Shown in pieces: positions 1-7,516 of a stretch of 52,761 nt of DNA; position 1 is the stretch's first letter, and each line of letters begins with the position of its first letter. The position numbers were made by a program, and so were the translations under genes. The notes under the pieces were generated by a model. That model ran no database searches. It saw only the letters and a program-made list of their open reading frames with translations, and was not told the origin of the DNA. This DNA comes from a virus. The DNA is taken from positions 1 to 52,761 of the IMG/VR virus record IMGVR_UViG_3300044707_000873. The stretch is one strand, 5' to 3'.

Positions 1-128
1 AGGCTGGCTAACCGCGGACCCTGGCCCCTGTACAGCGCATCGTACACGCCCAGAGACTCCATTTGCTCTGGCGTGTAGTCTGGCTGAAACCTCGTAGAGA
101 TGTCAGGTTGTTGGGGCGCATCACTCAT
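1..128 (-). CDS. Unknown phage protein, N-terminal part only
   Basis: The ATG at 128-126 opens a frame that runs off the window edge, giving 42 readable codons (N-terminus MSDAPQQPDIS). It overlaps the stop of the upstream methyltransferase gene in an ATGA arrangement, so the two are probably translationally coupled. The visible part is hydrophilic and includes the segment QMESLGVYDALYRG. I do not recognise a family. Co-orientation and overlap place it in the same transcription unit as the methyltransferase and protease genes. Confidence 0.7.
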   Translation of the reverse strand, partial: MSDAPQQPDISTRFQPDYTPEQMESLGVYDALYRGQGPRLAS

Positions 129-739
129 GTTTTTACCACCAGGCATTGGTTCTGGTGAATGTCTAATATTTGCGTCGCCGGAAAGAACTCTGTAATCGCC
201 CTACGGATTCCGGGGCAGCAGGCGTCGTCCCAGTCGTCAAACAGCATCGCGCCGCCGGGCACAATCTTTGGCCAAAACAGCGAAAGCGTTTGAATTGTTG
301 AGTCGTAATGGTCCATGTCCATGTGAACGAAACAAAACTCGTCGTGCACGTCTTTTGCAGACGCCGGCAGCCATCCGGGATAAAACCGACAATTCGGCTT
401 GTCGTCGAGATATGCCTGCACGGTTTCCAACGACGTGTCCCCAAAGCTGCCCGTATGAAATTGATTGGGCATCGAATCGTCGCAGATAAATCCCTGAAAC
501 GAGTCAAATAATAGCACGTCTTTTGTTTCAAATGCCGTGGCTAGAATTCGTGCAGCGCCGCCTTTGTACACGCCGCACTCAGCTACGTGCCCGGGCAAAT
601 TCTTGGCCGCGATATCGCAACAGACCTTGGCCAACAGCCTACGCTTTCCGCCCAATACAGAGCGGTCGGATTTCGCCTCAAACGCCCGGGCGAGCAGCGC
701 ATCAGCATCGGCGTAAGGGCACAACGAGCGCACAGTCAT
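125..739 (-). CDS. TylF/MycF-type SAM-dependent O-methyltransferase
   Basis: A 204-residue class I methyltransferase. The SAM-binding loop is AECGVYKGGAA (about residues 53-63), followed by an acidic strand end FDSFQGF and the metal/acid region HMDMDHYDST (about 139-148), then GGAMLFDDW. These match the TylF/MycF family, whose characterised members O-methylate sugars of macrolide antibiotics with a divalent metal. That the substrate here is a sugar is inferred from the family. It lies downstream of another methyltransferase and a secreted protease. Together with a GalE-like epimerase and three glycosyltransferases elsewhere in the window, it could methylate a phage-made or host glycan. The length is somewhat shorter than TylF itself. 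Confidence 0.85.
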   Translation of the reverse strand: MTVRSLCPYADADALLARAFEAKSDRSVLGGKRRLLAKVCCDIAAKNLPGHVAECGVYKGGAARILATAFETKDVLLFDSFQGFICDDSMPNQFHTGSFGDTSLETVQAYLDDKPNCRFYPGWLPASAKDVHDEFCFVHMDMDHYDSTIQTLSLFWPKIVPGGAMLFDDWDDACCPGIRRAITEFFPATQILDIHQNQCLVVKT

Positions 740-841
740 TTTTCTACTCTCAGGCGGCGACGTGCGCTTTGATTTGCGCGCTAGAAATATACTGCGGGTA
801 TACCTGGCAACTCCAAAATAAAGTCACGGAGCCGGTGGGTA

Positions 842-1645
842 TTATTTCGGTTCTTGGGCGGTTTCAGCTTTATTAATCTCTGATTCTACCCAATCCGCGT
901 ATAAACTCACACGCGTAAATGCCGCCTCATCTGTGTATGTGCCGTCAGGTTTTTTATCCAGCGCCATTAAAAACGAGTTAATTCCGGCCAGCCTGTTACC
1001 AATAAACAACCCGCCGCCAGAATCGCCGGGGCAGATAAGAAACTCTAAGCCCGTGCGTTCAGCGCCTCTGCTTGCGTTGCACACCATAATATTGCGTTCC
1101 AGCGCCGAGATTTTATTGCTGCCGGCGCGTTTATGACTGTCGTATTGCTTGCCGCCTGTGTGAAACGTACCATGCCAGCCAAATCCGGCAATCGTGGCGT
1201 CTTTTCCCAGCTCGTCAGAGTCAGTGAATAACGGCGTGTAAAACTCGAGCTCGAAGTCCTTGGGCGAATAGCACAGCGCCAAGTCGTGATAGCCGTAGAG
1301 CTCGTCTTTGTATTCCGGATGCTGAAGGACTTTCGTCAACGCATGATTGCCGGACTCGCGCAGAATCGACTGGTTCTCCGTGTGCGCAACAACATGCGCC
1401 GCGGTGAGCACCCAATGCGGCCGAATCACGACAGCACTGGCGTAATGCACGATCTCTGTGTTTGGATCGTCAACGGGCCTGTGCGCTTTCTGCACAACAG
1501 CCCGGATCTTCATCACCCACGGAAACTTCTTGCCGAACTCGACGTATTGGCTATCCGGCGTATCGGGATCCCGCGTGCCGGAACTCGCGCGCCCAGTGCA
1601 GAGGAAAAAAATGATGATCGCTAGCAAAATTGTGTACGGGCGCAT
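842..1645 (-). CDS. Trypsin-like (S1 family) serine protease with signal peptide
   Basis: The 267-residue protein starts at the ATG at 1645, preceded by a strong AGGAGG ribosome site; a longer upstream frame lacks such a site. Residues 1-22 form a Sec-type signal peptide (charged start, hydrophobic stretch TILLAIIIFFLC, small residues ASS). The chymotrypsin-fold triad is visible as H84 in LTAAH, D121 in YHDLAL and S209 in CPGDSGGG. The predicted site of action is the periplasm or outside of the cell. Exported S1 proteases are unusual in phages. Possible roles, all inferred, are cutting an envelope protein, superinfection exclusion or maturation of a surface protein. It sits 22 bases after a methyltransferase gene. 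Confidence 0.9.
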   Translation of the reverse strand: MRPYTILLAIIIFFLCTGRASSGTRDPDTPDSQYVEFGKKFPWVMKIRAVVQKAHRPVDDPNTEIVHYASAVVIRPHWVLTAAHVVAHTENQSILRESGNHALTKVLQHPEYKDELYGYHDLALCYSPKDFELEFYTPLFTDSDELGKDATIAGFGWHGTFHTGGKQYDSHKRAGSNKISALERNIMVCNASRGAERTGLEFLICPGDSGGGLFIGNRLAGINSFLMALDKKPDGTYTDEAAFTRVSLYADWVESEINKAETAQEPK

Positions 1646-1667
1646 ATTCGCCTCCTGCGGCTGTGCG

Positions 1668-2273
1668 CTATTTATTCGTATTGAGCAACTCCCAGTGATA
1701 CGTCCGTAAGGCGTTTTTCCTTTTCTCCACAAACACCTGATACTGCTTGTGCAGAATACTCAGCTCTAACGCATACGTGTTCAGAAACGCATCAATACCA
1801 ATTCCGGGAGGAGTAATCCCCGTAAACCGATCCTCGGGTTTCCAGAGGTAATCATCAAAAATCATGATGCCGCCGGGGTTAAGCATCTCCCAGCACAACA
1901 CGCCTGCATACAGCGTGTCTCGGGCGTCGTGATCGGCGTCTATGTAGATAATGTCAAATCGTTGTTTTTGCTGCGCAAGTACGGGCAGACACGCTTTGAT
2001 GTCTTGTTTAATTTTTGTGGCGCGCCCGGCAGTGTTCTTATCAAACAGCACCTCGTTTACGACCATTGTCCCGGGCCAGTGATCGACGCATACCAGTTCG
2101 TCTGTTGTGCCCGCCCTAATCACGTTGTCTAAAAACCAACACGCCGAGCGCCCTTCGTATGAACCGAGCTCGAGCACTCGCCGTTGGGTATTAGGCAGAT
2201 TCGGTAATACGAGATCCTGCCACGTGATAAGCCGATTTGTAAACCAATCAGAAGTGAACTCATACGCTGTCAT
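1668..2273 (-). CDS. Class I SAM-dependent methyltransferase (Methyltransf_24-like)
   Basis: A 201-residue Rossmann methyltransferase. VLELGSYEGRSA (about 33-44) is the SAM glycine loop, LVCVDHW follows as the acidic strand, FDIIYIDADHD (about 105-115) is the catalytic or metal region, and MLNPGGIMIFDDY closes the core. This order fits the family that includes CmcI-like and sugar O-methyltransferases. It differs clearly from the TylF-type enzyme encoded two genes downstream, so it is not a recent duplicate. Only 9 bases separate it from the upstream gene, implying one operon. The substrate is unknown; a glycan or capsular sugar is plausible from the family and from the glycosyltransferases elsewhere in the window. 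Confidence 0.8.
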   Translation of the reverse strand: MTAYEFTSDWFTNRLITWQDLVLPNLPNTQRRVLELGSYEGRSACWFLDNVIRAGTTDELVCVDHWPGTMVVNEVLFDKNTAGRATKIKQDIKACLPVLAQQKQRFDIIYIDADHDARDTLYAGVLCWEMLNPGGIMIFDDYLWKPEDRFTGITPPGIGIDAFLNTYALELSILHKQYQVFVEKRKNALRTYHWELLNTNK

Positions 2274-2282
2274 GTTTAAATC

Positions 2283-3554
2283 TCACGGGGTGCCGTCTTC
2301 TCGAAGTAGCTGGAATTCGCCGGGCGTACGCGTCAAACCGGGAATCCATCCGTTGCCTGCCGGCGTAACCGAGAATTGCTGGCTTATCCACGGATGTTTC
2401 TCGGTCAGGATTTTGTCCCACACTAAACGCGACAATAAACCGCCCATGAATTGTTTGTTGGTCTGTACCGCGCCTTGAGAATACGCGTCAAGGCCGTCTG
2501 TTGATTTCTGCGCCGACCACCATGACGGGCGCAGTACTTTTAACTTCTTTGCGGCATCGGTAGCATACAAGATATCCGCATTCGACGGCGTGACGTCATA
2601 CCGGTCGAGCACGCGGCCTAATTGCGGATTGGTACCTGATGGCGGCAGGATCACTTGCTGCCCGCCCAGAAGCGTATCGGCGCCAAACAAACCACGCGTA
2701 ATCCAGCCCAGGTTGTCAGGTTTGGTGTTTTCGCGGTGAATAATCTTGGCCGGATTTGTCAGCAGCTTTTTCAGATTTGCCTTTGCTTCGTCCGTGCGAG
2801 CGCCGAATAAAACGTCACGAAGCTGCTTATAGCGCGGATTCTGCTCATTGACCGAATAGTAAGACGGTCCGCCCACTGTTTTGTTCTGCTGCCAGTAATC
2901 CGTGTCTGGACTCGCGCGATGGACGCCGAATGCAATGCGGTTCAGTTCACGCCTGGCCATGCCGACATCCCCAACGTTCGCATTAAAGCCGGGCTTGTCG
3001 TAAATAGCGGCGTCGATAAATCGCTGCAGTGACCCGGGTAACAGCTGCTCGAGTTTGCTGCTGGTGTCGTAATTCACCGGAAGAACCGTGTTCGAGATAT
3101 ACCTGCGCGCGCGGTCGCCTACGAGATTCGCCCCGAGCCCGCCAATAGCCGCTCCGCCAAGAATACGTTTGAGCGCTTTGGGCAGTCTTTTCTCGCCGGG
3201 CCTTTGCTCGGCTGCAAGATCGTAGAGTAAACCAGCGCCACCGCCCAACGCACTGCCCAGCAGAATATCCTTGGGATGCAGGCCGGGCAATTGGGATTGC
3301 AGATCAGCTTGTTTTTGTGGAAGCTGCTTTTGCGCTTCTTGCTCGTCCTGCAATTTGCGGCGGTACAGGAGATACAGACTCAGGGCGCCGATACCAGCTG
3401 CCGGAAGCGCTGCTGTTAATAACCCGCCCGCTGCATCAGATCCCGGCCCGTACGCATTGGCTGTTCCGGGATCTGCGCTCTCCATGAGGCCAGGAGTACG
3501 TTGTGCGTACTGGCTCGCCGTCGTCGGTAAAAGAATCGGGGCGTCCGCTGGCAT
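2283..3554 (-). CDS. Glycine-zipper membrane-active protein, probably virion or ejection related
   Basis: A 423-residue protein of unknown family. Residues about 40-65 form a hydrophobic, Ala/Gly-rich segment ending in YLLYRRK. A helix-rich Gln/Lys stretch follows, then two glycine-zipper segments (GSALGGGAGLLY and GGAAIGGLGANLVG, about 100-145). The remainder is soluble. It lies directly after two other glycine-zipper genes, and the three probably act together. Glycine zippers of this kind occur in pore-forming and DNA-ejection proteins of phages; assignment to the virion is inference. It starts with ATG 11 bases after the preceding stop, with a GAGCGGTG sequence as a possible ribosome site. 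Confidence 0.65.
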   Translation of the reverse strand: MPADAPILLPTTASQYAQRTPGLMESADPGTANAYGPGSDAAGGLLTAALPAAGIGALSLYLLYRRKLQDEQEAQKQLPQKQADLQSQLPGLHPKDILLGSALGGGAGLLYDLAAEQRPGEKRLPKALKRILGGAAIGGLGANLVGDRARRYISNTVLPVNYDTSSKLEQLLPGSLQRFIDAAIYDKPGFNANVGDVGMARRELNRIAFGVHRASPDTDYWQQNKTVGGPSYYSVNEQNPRYKQLRDVLFGARTDEAKANLKKLLTNPAKIIHRENTKPDNLGWITRGLFGADTLLGGQQVILPPSGTNPQLGRVLDRYDVTPSNADILYATDAAKKLKVLRPSWWSAQKSTDGLDAYSQGAVQTNKQFMGGLLSRLVWDKILTEKHPWISQQFSVTPAGNGWIPGLTRTPGEFQLLREDGTP

Positions 3555-3565
3555 TGGCGCACCGC

Positions 3566-4996
3566 TCAGCCTTGCGGGGCTTCTTCTTCTTTTTTCTTCT
3601 TGGGCTGGCTGTTGAGGTAGTTATACAGCGCGTATAACCCAGCACCACCCAGACCAACCGGAATGCCGTACATGAGCGCCGTCTGCAGATCCATTCCGCC
3701 GGGCGCACTACCGCCAGCAGGCGCCGGTGTTTCGGGAGACGGCATGGCAATTGGGCCCGGCTTGCCCACTGACTGTAACTTGCCCTGTGCCGAAGCTGAC
3801 GCCGGACCAGAGCCGTACGCATACGAAGACGACGGCGTGGGAAGAGCGCCCGGAAGCTCACTCGCGAGACCAGCCATTTCTTTCAAACTCTGCGGAGCTT
3901 GTTTTAGTCCTTTGAGCGCTACGCCGGGAGCGGCCATGACGCCCTCAATGGCAGAGTCAAACCAATTGCGCTGGCCGCCATACTGATCGGGCCGGTACCA
4001 AGGCGTCGTCTTTGGTTTAGGCGCCGGACCGCCTTGCAGATGCGGCGGCGGAAGATTCGCGGCTAGTCCGGAATTCGCACGCTCAAGCGCTTCTCTATCA
4101 ACAGCGTCGTGCCAGGCGGGCCGAGGAGCCGATGCGTAATCTCCGGCCGGCGCATTAAACGCAATCTCAGCCACCTTGCTGCCGAATACGTGCGCCGCTG
4201 ACTTACCGTTATTTCTTTGCATCTTCTCTCGGAGCGCTAACAGCCGCTCGAGCTTCTCTTCGTCTGTCTCGTCAGGGCCGATTGCGCTGCTTGCTACAGA
4301 GTGCCCAAGCAAACCGCCTGTGAGACCACCCGCAACGCCGCCCAACGGAACGCCAAGCGCTGCGCCACCAGGACCGCCAATCATAAGGCCGCCCAATCCG
4401 CCCAGAGCCATTCCAGGCGCCGCACCAACCGTAGCGCCAATGTCCCAACCAAGGCCTTTCGCAGCGCCCCGGCCGGCAGCACGAGCTCGCTGCCCGGAAC
4501 GACCAGTTGCTAAACCGCCCAACGCGCCGATCACTGTACCGGCGCCCATTACAGCTCGCTTTTCCTTACGCGCAGCAATCTTCCCAGACACGACGCTTTT
4601 ATCATGCTCGGTCTCAGTTGTCTCGGGCTGGCCGATTTCCTCAGAAGCCTCGTCAGCCTCAAGCACCGCCGGACTCGCACCCGTCATGTGCTTCTTGTTC
4701 GTCGGGCCATTGGGCATGTCGCAGGGAGAGCACGACGAGGCGGCGAGCTTAGCGCCGAATTGCTTTAAGTTCATAACTGTTTCCTTAACATACGCCTGCT
4801 TTAATTGCTCTTTTTCTTTGTTCTCCGGATCGATGTGCTCAAACAAATCGATACTGGGCTTCGCGTTCAAACTTTCAGCAATCGTCTTGGCGTTATTAAA
4901 CTGATCGCCGGAATTAGCGTGACCCTGCGCCGATGTCGGGTGCAGGTCGGTAATGTTGGCAATTTTCTGCCCAAATGCCTGAAACGCAGATGCCAT
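3566..4996 (-). CDS. Glycine-zipper protein with three FGxKhA motifs
   Basis: A 476-residue protein. Residues 150-240 are a long series of GxxxG/GGLGG repeats, able to form several packed membrane helices. A second hydrophobic segment lies near the C-terminus (MYGIPVGLGGAGLYALY) and is followed by a KKKKEEE tail. Three copies of a short motif stand out: FGQKIA (8-13), FGAKLA (80-85) and FGSKVA (271-276); the neighbouring zincin gene has a fourth near its own start. A CSPC pair follows the second copy. The ribosome site CGGAGGG precedes the ATG at 4996. A role in DNA ejection or in the virion interior is inferred from composition and neighbours; the family is unrecognised. Confidence 0.65.
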   Translation of the reverse strand: MASAFQAFGQKIANITDLHPTSAQGHANSGDQFNNAKTIAESLNAKPSIDLFEHIDPENKEKEQLKQAYVKETVMNLKQFGAKLAASSCSPCDMPNGPTNKKHMTGASPAVLEADEASEEIGQPETTETEHDKSVVSGKIAARKEKRAVMGAGTVIGALGGLATGRSGQRARAAGRGAAKGLGWDIGATVGAAPGMALGGLGGLMIGGPGGAALGVPLGGVAGGLTGGLLGHSVASSAIGPDETDEEKLERLLALREKMQRNNGKSAAHVFGSKVAEIAFNAPAGDYASAPRPAWHDAVDREALERANSGLAANLPPPHLQGGPAPKPKTTPWYRPDQYGGQRNWFDSAIEGVMAAPGVALKGLKQAPQSLKEMAGLASELPGALPTPSSSYAYGSGPASASAQGKLQSVGKPGPIAMPSPETPAPAGGSAPGGMDLQTALMYGIPVGLGGAGLYALYNYLNSQPKKKKEEEAPQG

Positions 4997-5034
4997 TTGG
5001 AACCCTCCGAAAATAACCGTAATTCGCTTAGCGC

Positions 5035-5062
5035 GTAAAAGCCTGGGGTTTATTGTACCCAG
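5035..5062 (-). terminator. Weak hairpin terminator after the 71-residue gene
   Basis: In the minus-strand RNA a CTGGG/CCCAG stem with a 10-base loop is followed by GCTTTTAC. The stem is only 5 bp and the T-run only 4, so it is probably leaky. It lies in the 93-base gap before the glycine-zipper gene. Confidence 0.35.
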
Positions 5063-5089
5063 AGATATGGCGCGAAGTCGACTACGCGC

Positions 5090-5305
5090 CTACCCGCAAT
5101 TTGTGCAGGTTGTCGTATCTAAATCTACAGCCACATCCGTTAAACGCACGACCTCGCGGATATTCGCGATATTCTGCACAACGGATTGCACGTCAGCGGC
5201 AATGTTCTCTGCCGTGGCGTCTGTTTGTTTAATAACAGCCAGGCCGGTAATTCGCGCTGCCCAATTGTTATTCAGGCCGCGGCTAATGATGATTTCTTGC
5301 GGCAT
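5090..5305 (-). CDS. Small protein of unknown function (71 aa)
   Basis: The frame starts at the ATG at 5305, two bases after the stop of the zincin gene, with a GAAGG ribosome site overlapping the end of that gene. The middle (VVQNIANIREVVRLTDVAV) looks like alternating strand or helix. The C-terminus TTTCTNCG contains a CxxC pair that could bind metal or form a disulfide. The family is not recognised. Tight linkage to the zincin and glycine-zipper genes suggests a role in the same process. Confidence 0.6.
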   Translation of the reverse strand: MPQEIIISRGLNNNWAARITGLAVIKQTDATAENIAADVQSVVQNIANIREVVRLTDVAVDLDTTTCTNCG

Positions 5306-5307
5306 GC

Positions 5308-6276
5308 CTAGACCTTCTTCTTTTTCTTCTGCTTCTTGGCGTATAGTTTTTCAGCCAGATTCTGAATAGCTTTACGCGACTCTTCGGGCGACATCTTGTG
5401 CTTCTTGCCGTAAGCCCCTGCGTATTCAGTTAAATACTTCTCTTGAGCCTCGGGCGAATCATGGTACTTGTCCTCGGCGTAGCTGCTGCCCAGAGCCGCG
5501 CCAGTCATCGCTCCGCCCGCTCCGCCAAGGCCCAAACCTAGCGCAAACGGTAGCCCCACACCACGCCCGGCATAGCCATTCCGAACCAGCGCATATGTGC
5601 CAAGCGCCCCTAAGCCACCGCCCAAGAGTGTGCCCAAACCGCCGCCCCAATAACTGCCCAAGCCAGTGTATTTTGCCCGCGTCGCATCCCGCAATGTTTT
5701 TACAACCAGCTCAGGCGGGAGTTTGGTATGCGCAGCACCCTCAAGAAAATACTGCTTGCCTTTGTCCCAGGCGGCGTGCTCTTTCCAAATCGTCGGAGCG
5801 AGATTGCGATATAACCCCGCGCCAACCATCCGCAATGTATCGTTCGGATATCCGTTGAAATCAATGCTGTGCCCAAGCTCGTGCATCATGATGCCGGGAT
5901 TGCCACTCGGCAGCCACACGGTATCGGCGTCTGGGTGATACGCGTCCGGAAGCATTTGCGTCTTGTCCGGCAATCCCTCAACTTTGTCGTACTTCGCCAT
6001 GAACCGCTGATGTGGCGCAGATCTGGGATTCTCCGTCATGCGCTGCTGGAGATCTTTTACCTGCGTGCCATAGAGATCCACGCGGGTATTATCCAGCGCC
6101 CCATGCGGAGCCACAGCCGCCATAGCATTCGCAATAGCCGCGGCTTCCTGCCGATTCACCGTGCTATCGTGCAGCACCTTCGCCATGGCCAATTCTGGCT
6201 TATGCGTGTCGTGCGTCTGCAACACCGAAATGGCAATCTTTTCGCCGAATGAATACGCGGGGGATTTGCGTGTCAT
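5308..6276 (-). CDS. HELGH zincin metalloprotease fused to glycine-zipper segment
   Basis: The 322-residue protein uses the ATG at 6276; a TTG five codons upstream is also in frame but neither has a strong ribosome site. Residues 130-140 read IMMHELGHSID, the HExxH zinc site of metallopeptidases (H132, E133, H136). Downstream residues 205-265 are a strong glycine zipper (GGGLGTLLGGGLGALG, LGLGLGGAGGAMTGAALG) followed by a Lys-rich C-terminus. Near the N-terminus, FGEKIA (10-15) repeats the motif seen three times in the adjacent gene. The third zinc ligand is not obvious. The combination suggests a protease carried into or across a membrane, perhaps during DNA injection; this is inference. The family is otherwise unrecognised. 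Confidence 0.75.
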   Translation of the reverse strand: MTRKSPAYSFGEKIAISVLQTHDTHKPELAMAKVLHDSTVNRQEAAAIANAMAAVAPHGALDNTRVDLYGTQVKDLQQRMTENPRSAPHQRFMAKYDKVEGLPDKTQMLPDAYHPDADTVWLPSGNPGIMMHELGHSIDFNGYPNDTLRMVGAGLYRNLAPTIWKEHAAWDKGKQYFLEGAAHTKLPPELVVKTLRDATRAKYTGLGSYWGGGLGTLLGGGLGALGTYALVRNGYAGRGVGLPFALGLGLGGAGGAMTGAALGSSYAEDKYHDSPEAQEKYLTEYAGAYGKKHKMSPEESRKAIQNLAEKLYAKKQKKKKKV

Positions 6277-6342
6277 GGGAAATACCAGCAAAAGCGAGCT
6301 GTTAATAACTCATTTGGATTATAGCCGAAAACCATTAAACCT

Positions 6343-6410
6343 CTGATAGCAAAAGAAAACCGGGAGGGCTGGGGCTTGTTAGGCCCCAGTGAATCTCCGG
6401 TGGTTTTCTT
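6343..6410 (-). terminator. Intrinsic terminator with nested stems, followed by GCTATCAG
   Basis: In the minus-strand RNA an outer GAAAACC/GGTTTTC pairing encloses a 7-bp stem CTGGGGC/GCCCCAG and ends in TTTTCTTTT. The octamer GCTATCAG (6343-6350) follows at once, as at five other terminators in this window. It ends the 98-residue gene cassette. Confidence 0.8.
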
Positions 6411-6417
6411 ATTTTTT

Positions 6418-6714
6418 TCAGCCGTACACGATACGACCCTTGGGCGTGATGATCACACCCGTGAGCCAGCCGAAGCTGTCGCGCTCGCCACACACGACCT
6501 TGAAGCCCGCAGCGGCCAGCTTCTCGTGCTGGGCGATGTTGGGGCGGCCGTTGGGGTGGATGAGCGCTTCGGGCGCCAGATAGTAGCAGACGTCGCGCAG
6601 GCTCTCGGGGAGTTCGTCCGAGGGCCCGTCCGTCAGATACTCACTCGGCGTGACCGCGGGATCCTCGAGAACTTTCTTAATTCCCTCGATGAGCGCCGCA
6701 AGCTTTTCGTCCAT
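6418..6714 (-). CDS. Small GC-rich cassette protein of unknown function (98 aa)
   Basis: The ATG at 6714 follows a GGAG ribosome site. The protein is soluble and acidic at the N-terminus, and its C-terminal half (AGFKVVCGERDSFGWLTGV) looks like a small alpha/beta fold. Third codon positions are strongly G/C, unlike the neighbouring structural and replication genes, which suggests separate acquisition or selection for high expression. The gene is a complete unit: phage-type promoter at 6784-6811, one ORF, terminator at 6343-6410. The family is not recognised. Confidence 0.7.
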   Translation of the reverse strand: MDEKLAALIEGIKKVLEDPAVTPSEYLTDGPSDELPESLRDVCYYLAPEALIHPNGRPNIAQHEKLAAAGFKVVCGERDSFGWLTGVIITPKGRIVYG

Positions 6715-6783
6715 GGTATTTGTCTCCTATGCCATGGGTGTTGAACTAGCGCTTTGATTGGGTGGCTAGATTACCCTCATTTA

Positions 6784-6811
6784 ATATGCCCGAATACGCG
6801 TATGTATTTAG
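6784..6811 (-). promoter_or_regulatory. Phage-type promoter CTAAAT-N15-GGCATAT
   Basis: One of seven copies with an identical 15-base spacer. It lies about 70 bases upstream of the 98-residue gene and about 25 bases after the preceding terminator and GCTATCAG box. The overall shape resembles a two-box sigma-factor promoter. Confidence 0.75.
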
Positions 6812-6834
6812 GCGTGCGCGTATACGTGTAATCC

Positions 6835-6878
6835 CTGATAGCAAAAGAAAAGCGCACAGGGTTTCCCCCGTGCGCTTC
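6835..6878 (-). terminator. Intrinsic terminator, followed by GCTATCAG
   Basis: The minus-strand RNA stem AAGCGCACGGG/CCCTGTGCGCTT with loop GGAAA is followed by TTTCTTTT and then GCTATCAG (6835-6842). It ends the cassette of the 115-residue membrane protein gene. Confidence 0.85.
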
Positions 6879-6899
6879 CCTTTGGCCGCGTGGGCCTGA

Positions 6900-7247
6900 T
6901 CACTCACCGAAGCCGAGGCGGCTGCGGACGGCGCCGTCGGCGTTCTCGAGACCGCGGGCCGAGCGGACCAGCATGCCGCCCTCGAGCCGGGTGACCTGCG
7001 AGGCCAGGGCGTCGACCGTCTGATCCGCGAGGACCATGACGGGCGCCATCGCCTTGCCCTTGGACTGGGCGCCGATCACGACGCCGAGGCCACCGATCAC
7101 CGCGATGAGGCAGGCGGCGCCGGTGAGGAACTTGCCGTTGTCGTAGAGGTACGACACGGCCTCCCAGCCCTTCGCCTTCGCCTTCGCCCACATCTCCGAG
7201 ATGCGGCTGGGCTTGGTGGCGGCGGGAGTGGTGTTGATGGTGGACAT
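6900..7247 (-). CDS. Small GC-rich single-span membrane protein (115 aa)
   Basis: The ATG at 7247 is preceded by AGGAGA. The order is a soluble N-terminus with KAKAKGWEAV, one transmembrane segment at about residues 42-60 (FLTGAACLIAVIGGLGVVIGA), then a soluble C-terminus of about 50 residues. G/C at third positions is extreme, so a long second frame also stays open; I prefer this frame because of its ribosome site and clear membrane segment. The gene stands alone between its own CTAAAT-type promoter (7339-7366) and a terminator. The family is unknown. A host-takeover or envelope-modifying role would fit such a cassette but is not shown. Confidence 0.75.
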   Translation of the reverse strand: MSTINTTPAATKPSRISEMWAKAKAKGWEAVSYLYDNGKFLTGAACLIAVIGGLGVVIGAQSKGKAMAPVMVLADQTVDALASQVTRLEGGMLVRSARGLENADGAVRSRLGFGE

Positions 7248-7338
7248 GGTTCAGTCTCCTATGGCTTAGGGCGCCATTAACCCGGGGGAGACATGGCCCA
7301 GCAGCCTTGCCGGGGAACACCATAATCTTCCTTATTTC

Positions 7339-7366
7339 ATATGCCGGGATATGGCCCGATATTTAG
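7339..7366 (-). promoter_or_regulatory. Phage-type promoter CTAAAT-N15-GGCATAT
   Basis: Copy in front of the 115-residue membrane protein gene. CTAAAT (7366-7361) directly abuts the GCTATCAG box that follows the upstream terminator. GGCATAT is at 7345-7339. Confidence 0.75.
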
Positions 7367-7434
7367 CTGATAGCAAAAGAAAACCCGCCACACTCCCCAC
7401 ACACGGGTGTTCGTCGTGTGTGAGGAGGGGCGGG
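7367..7434 (-). terminator. Strong intrinsic terminator, followed by GCTATCAG
   Basis: The minus-strand RNA forms a long stem starting CCCGCC and ending GGCGGG (7384-7434) with an inner CACACACG/CGTGTGTG pairing. It is followed by TTTTCTTTT and the octamer GCTATCAG (7367-7374). Confidence 0.85.
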
Positions 7435-7480
7435 TCCGGAGACGAGAGGCGCTAAAGCAAAGCTAAAGCAGCCACCTCTA
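7375..7480 (-). ncRNA. Candidate small RNA between a phage-type promoter and a terminator
   Basis: The promoter at 7485-7512 has no convincing ORF behind it. Only about 105 nt separate its second box from the end of the terminator T-tract. The predicted RNA begins near GACATAGAGG, contains two GCTTTAGC repeats and ends in the long terminator hairpin. A very short GTG frame of 7 codons exists but lacks a properly spaced ribosome site. Function unknown. Confidence 0.5.
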
Positions 7481-7484
7481 TGTC

Positions 7485-7512
7485 ATATGCCCTGATTTTA
7501 GCAGAAATTTAG
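7485..7512 (-). promoter_or_regulatory. Phage-type promoter CTAAAT-N15-GGCATAT
   Basis: It lies 5 bases beyond the stop of the 300-residue gene and drives transcription only into the candidate small RNA. The spacer is again exactly 15 bases. Confidence 0.7.
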
Positions 7513-7516
7513 CTGG

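Noticed and set aside
4176-4904. 242-codon open frame on the plus strand
   Set aside because: It is the complement of the glycine-zipper region, has no ribosome site, and its Pro/Ala-rich translation follows from that composition.
6904-7323. 139-codon alternative frame over the small membrane protein gene
   Set aside because: Very high GC keeps the frame open; the translation is low-complexity Arg/Gly/His and there is no ribosome site.
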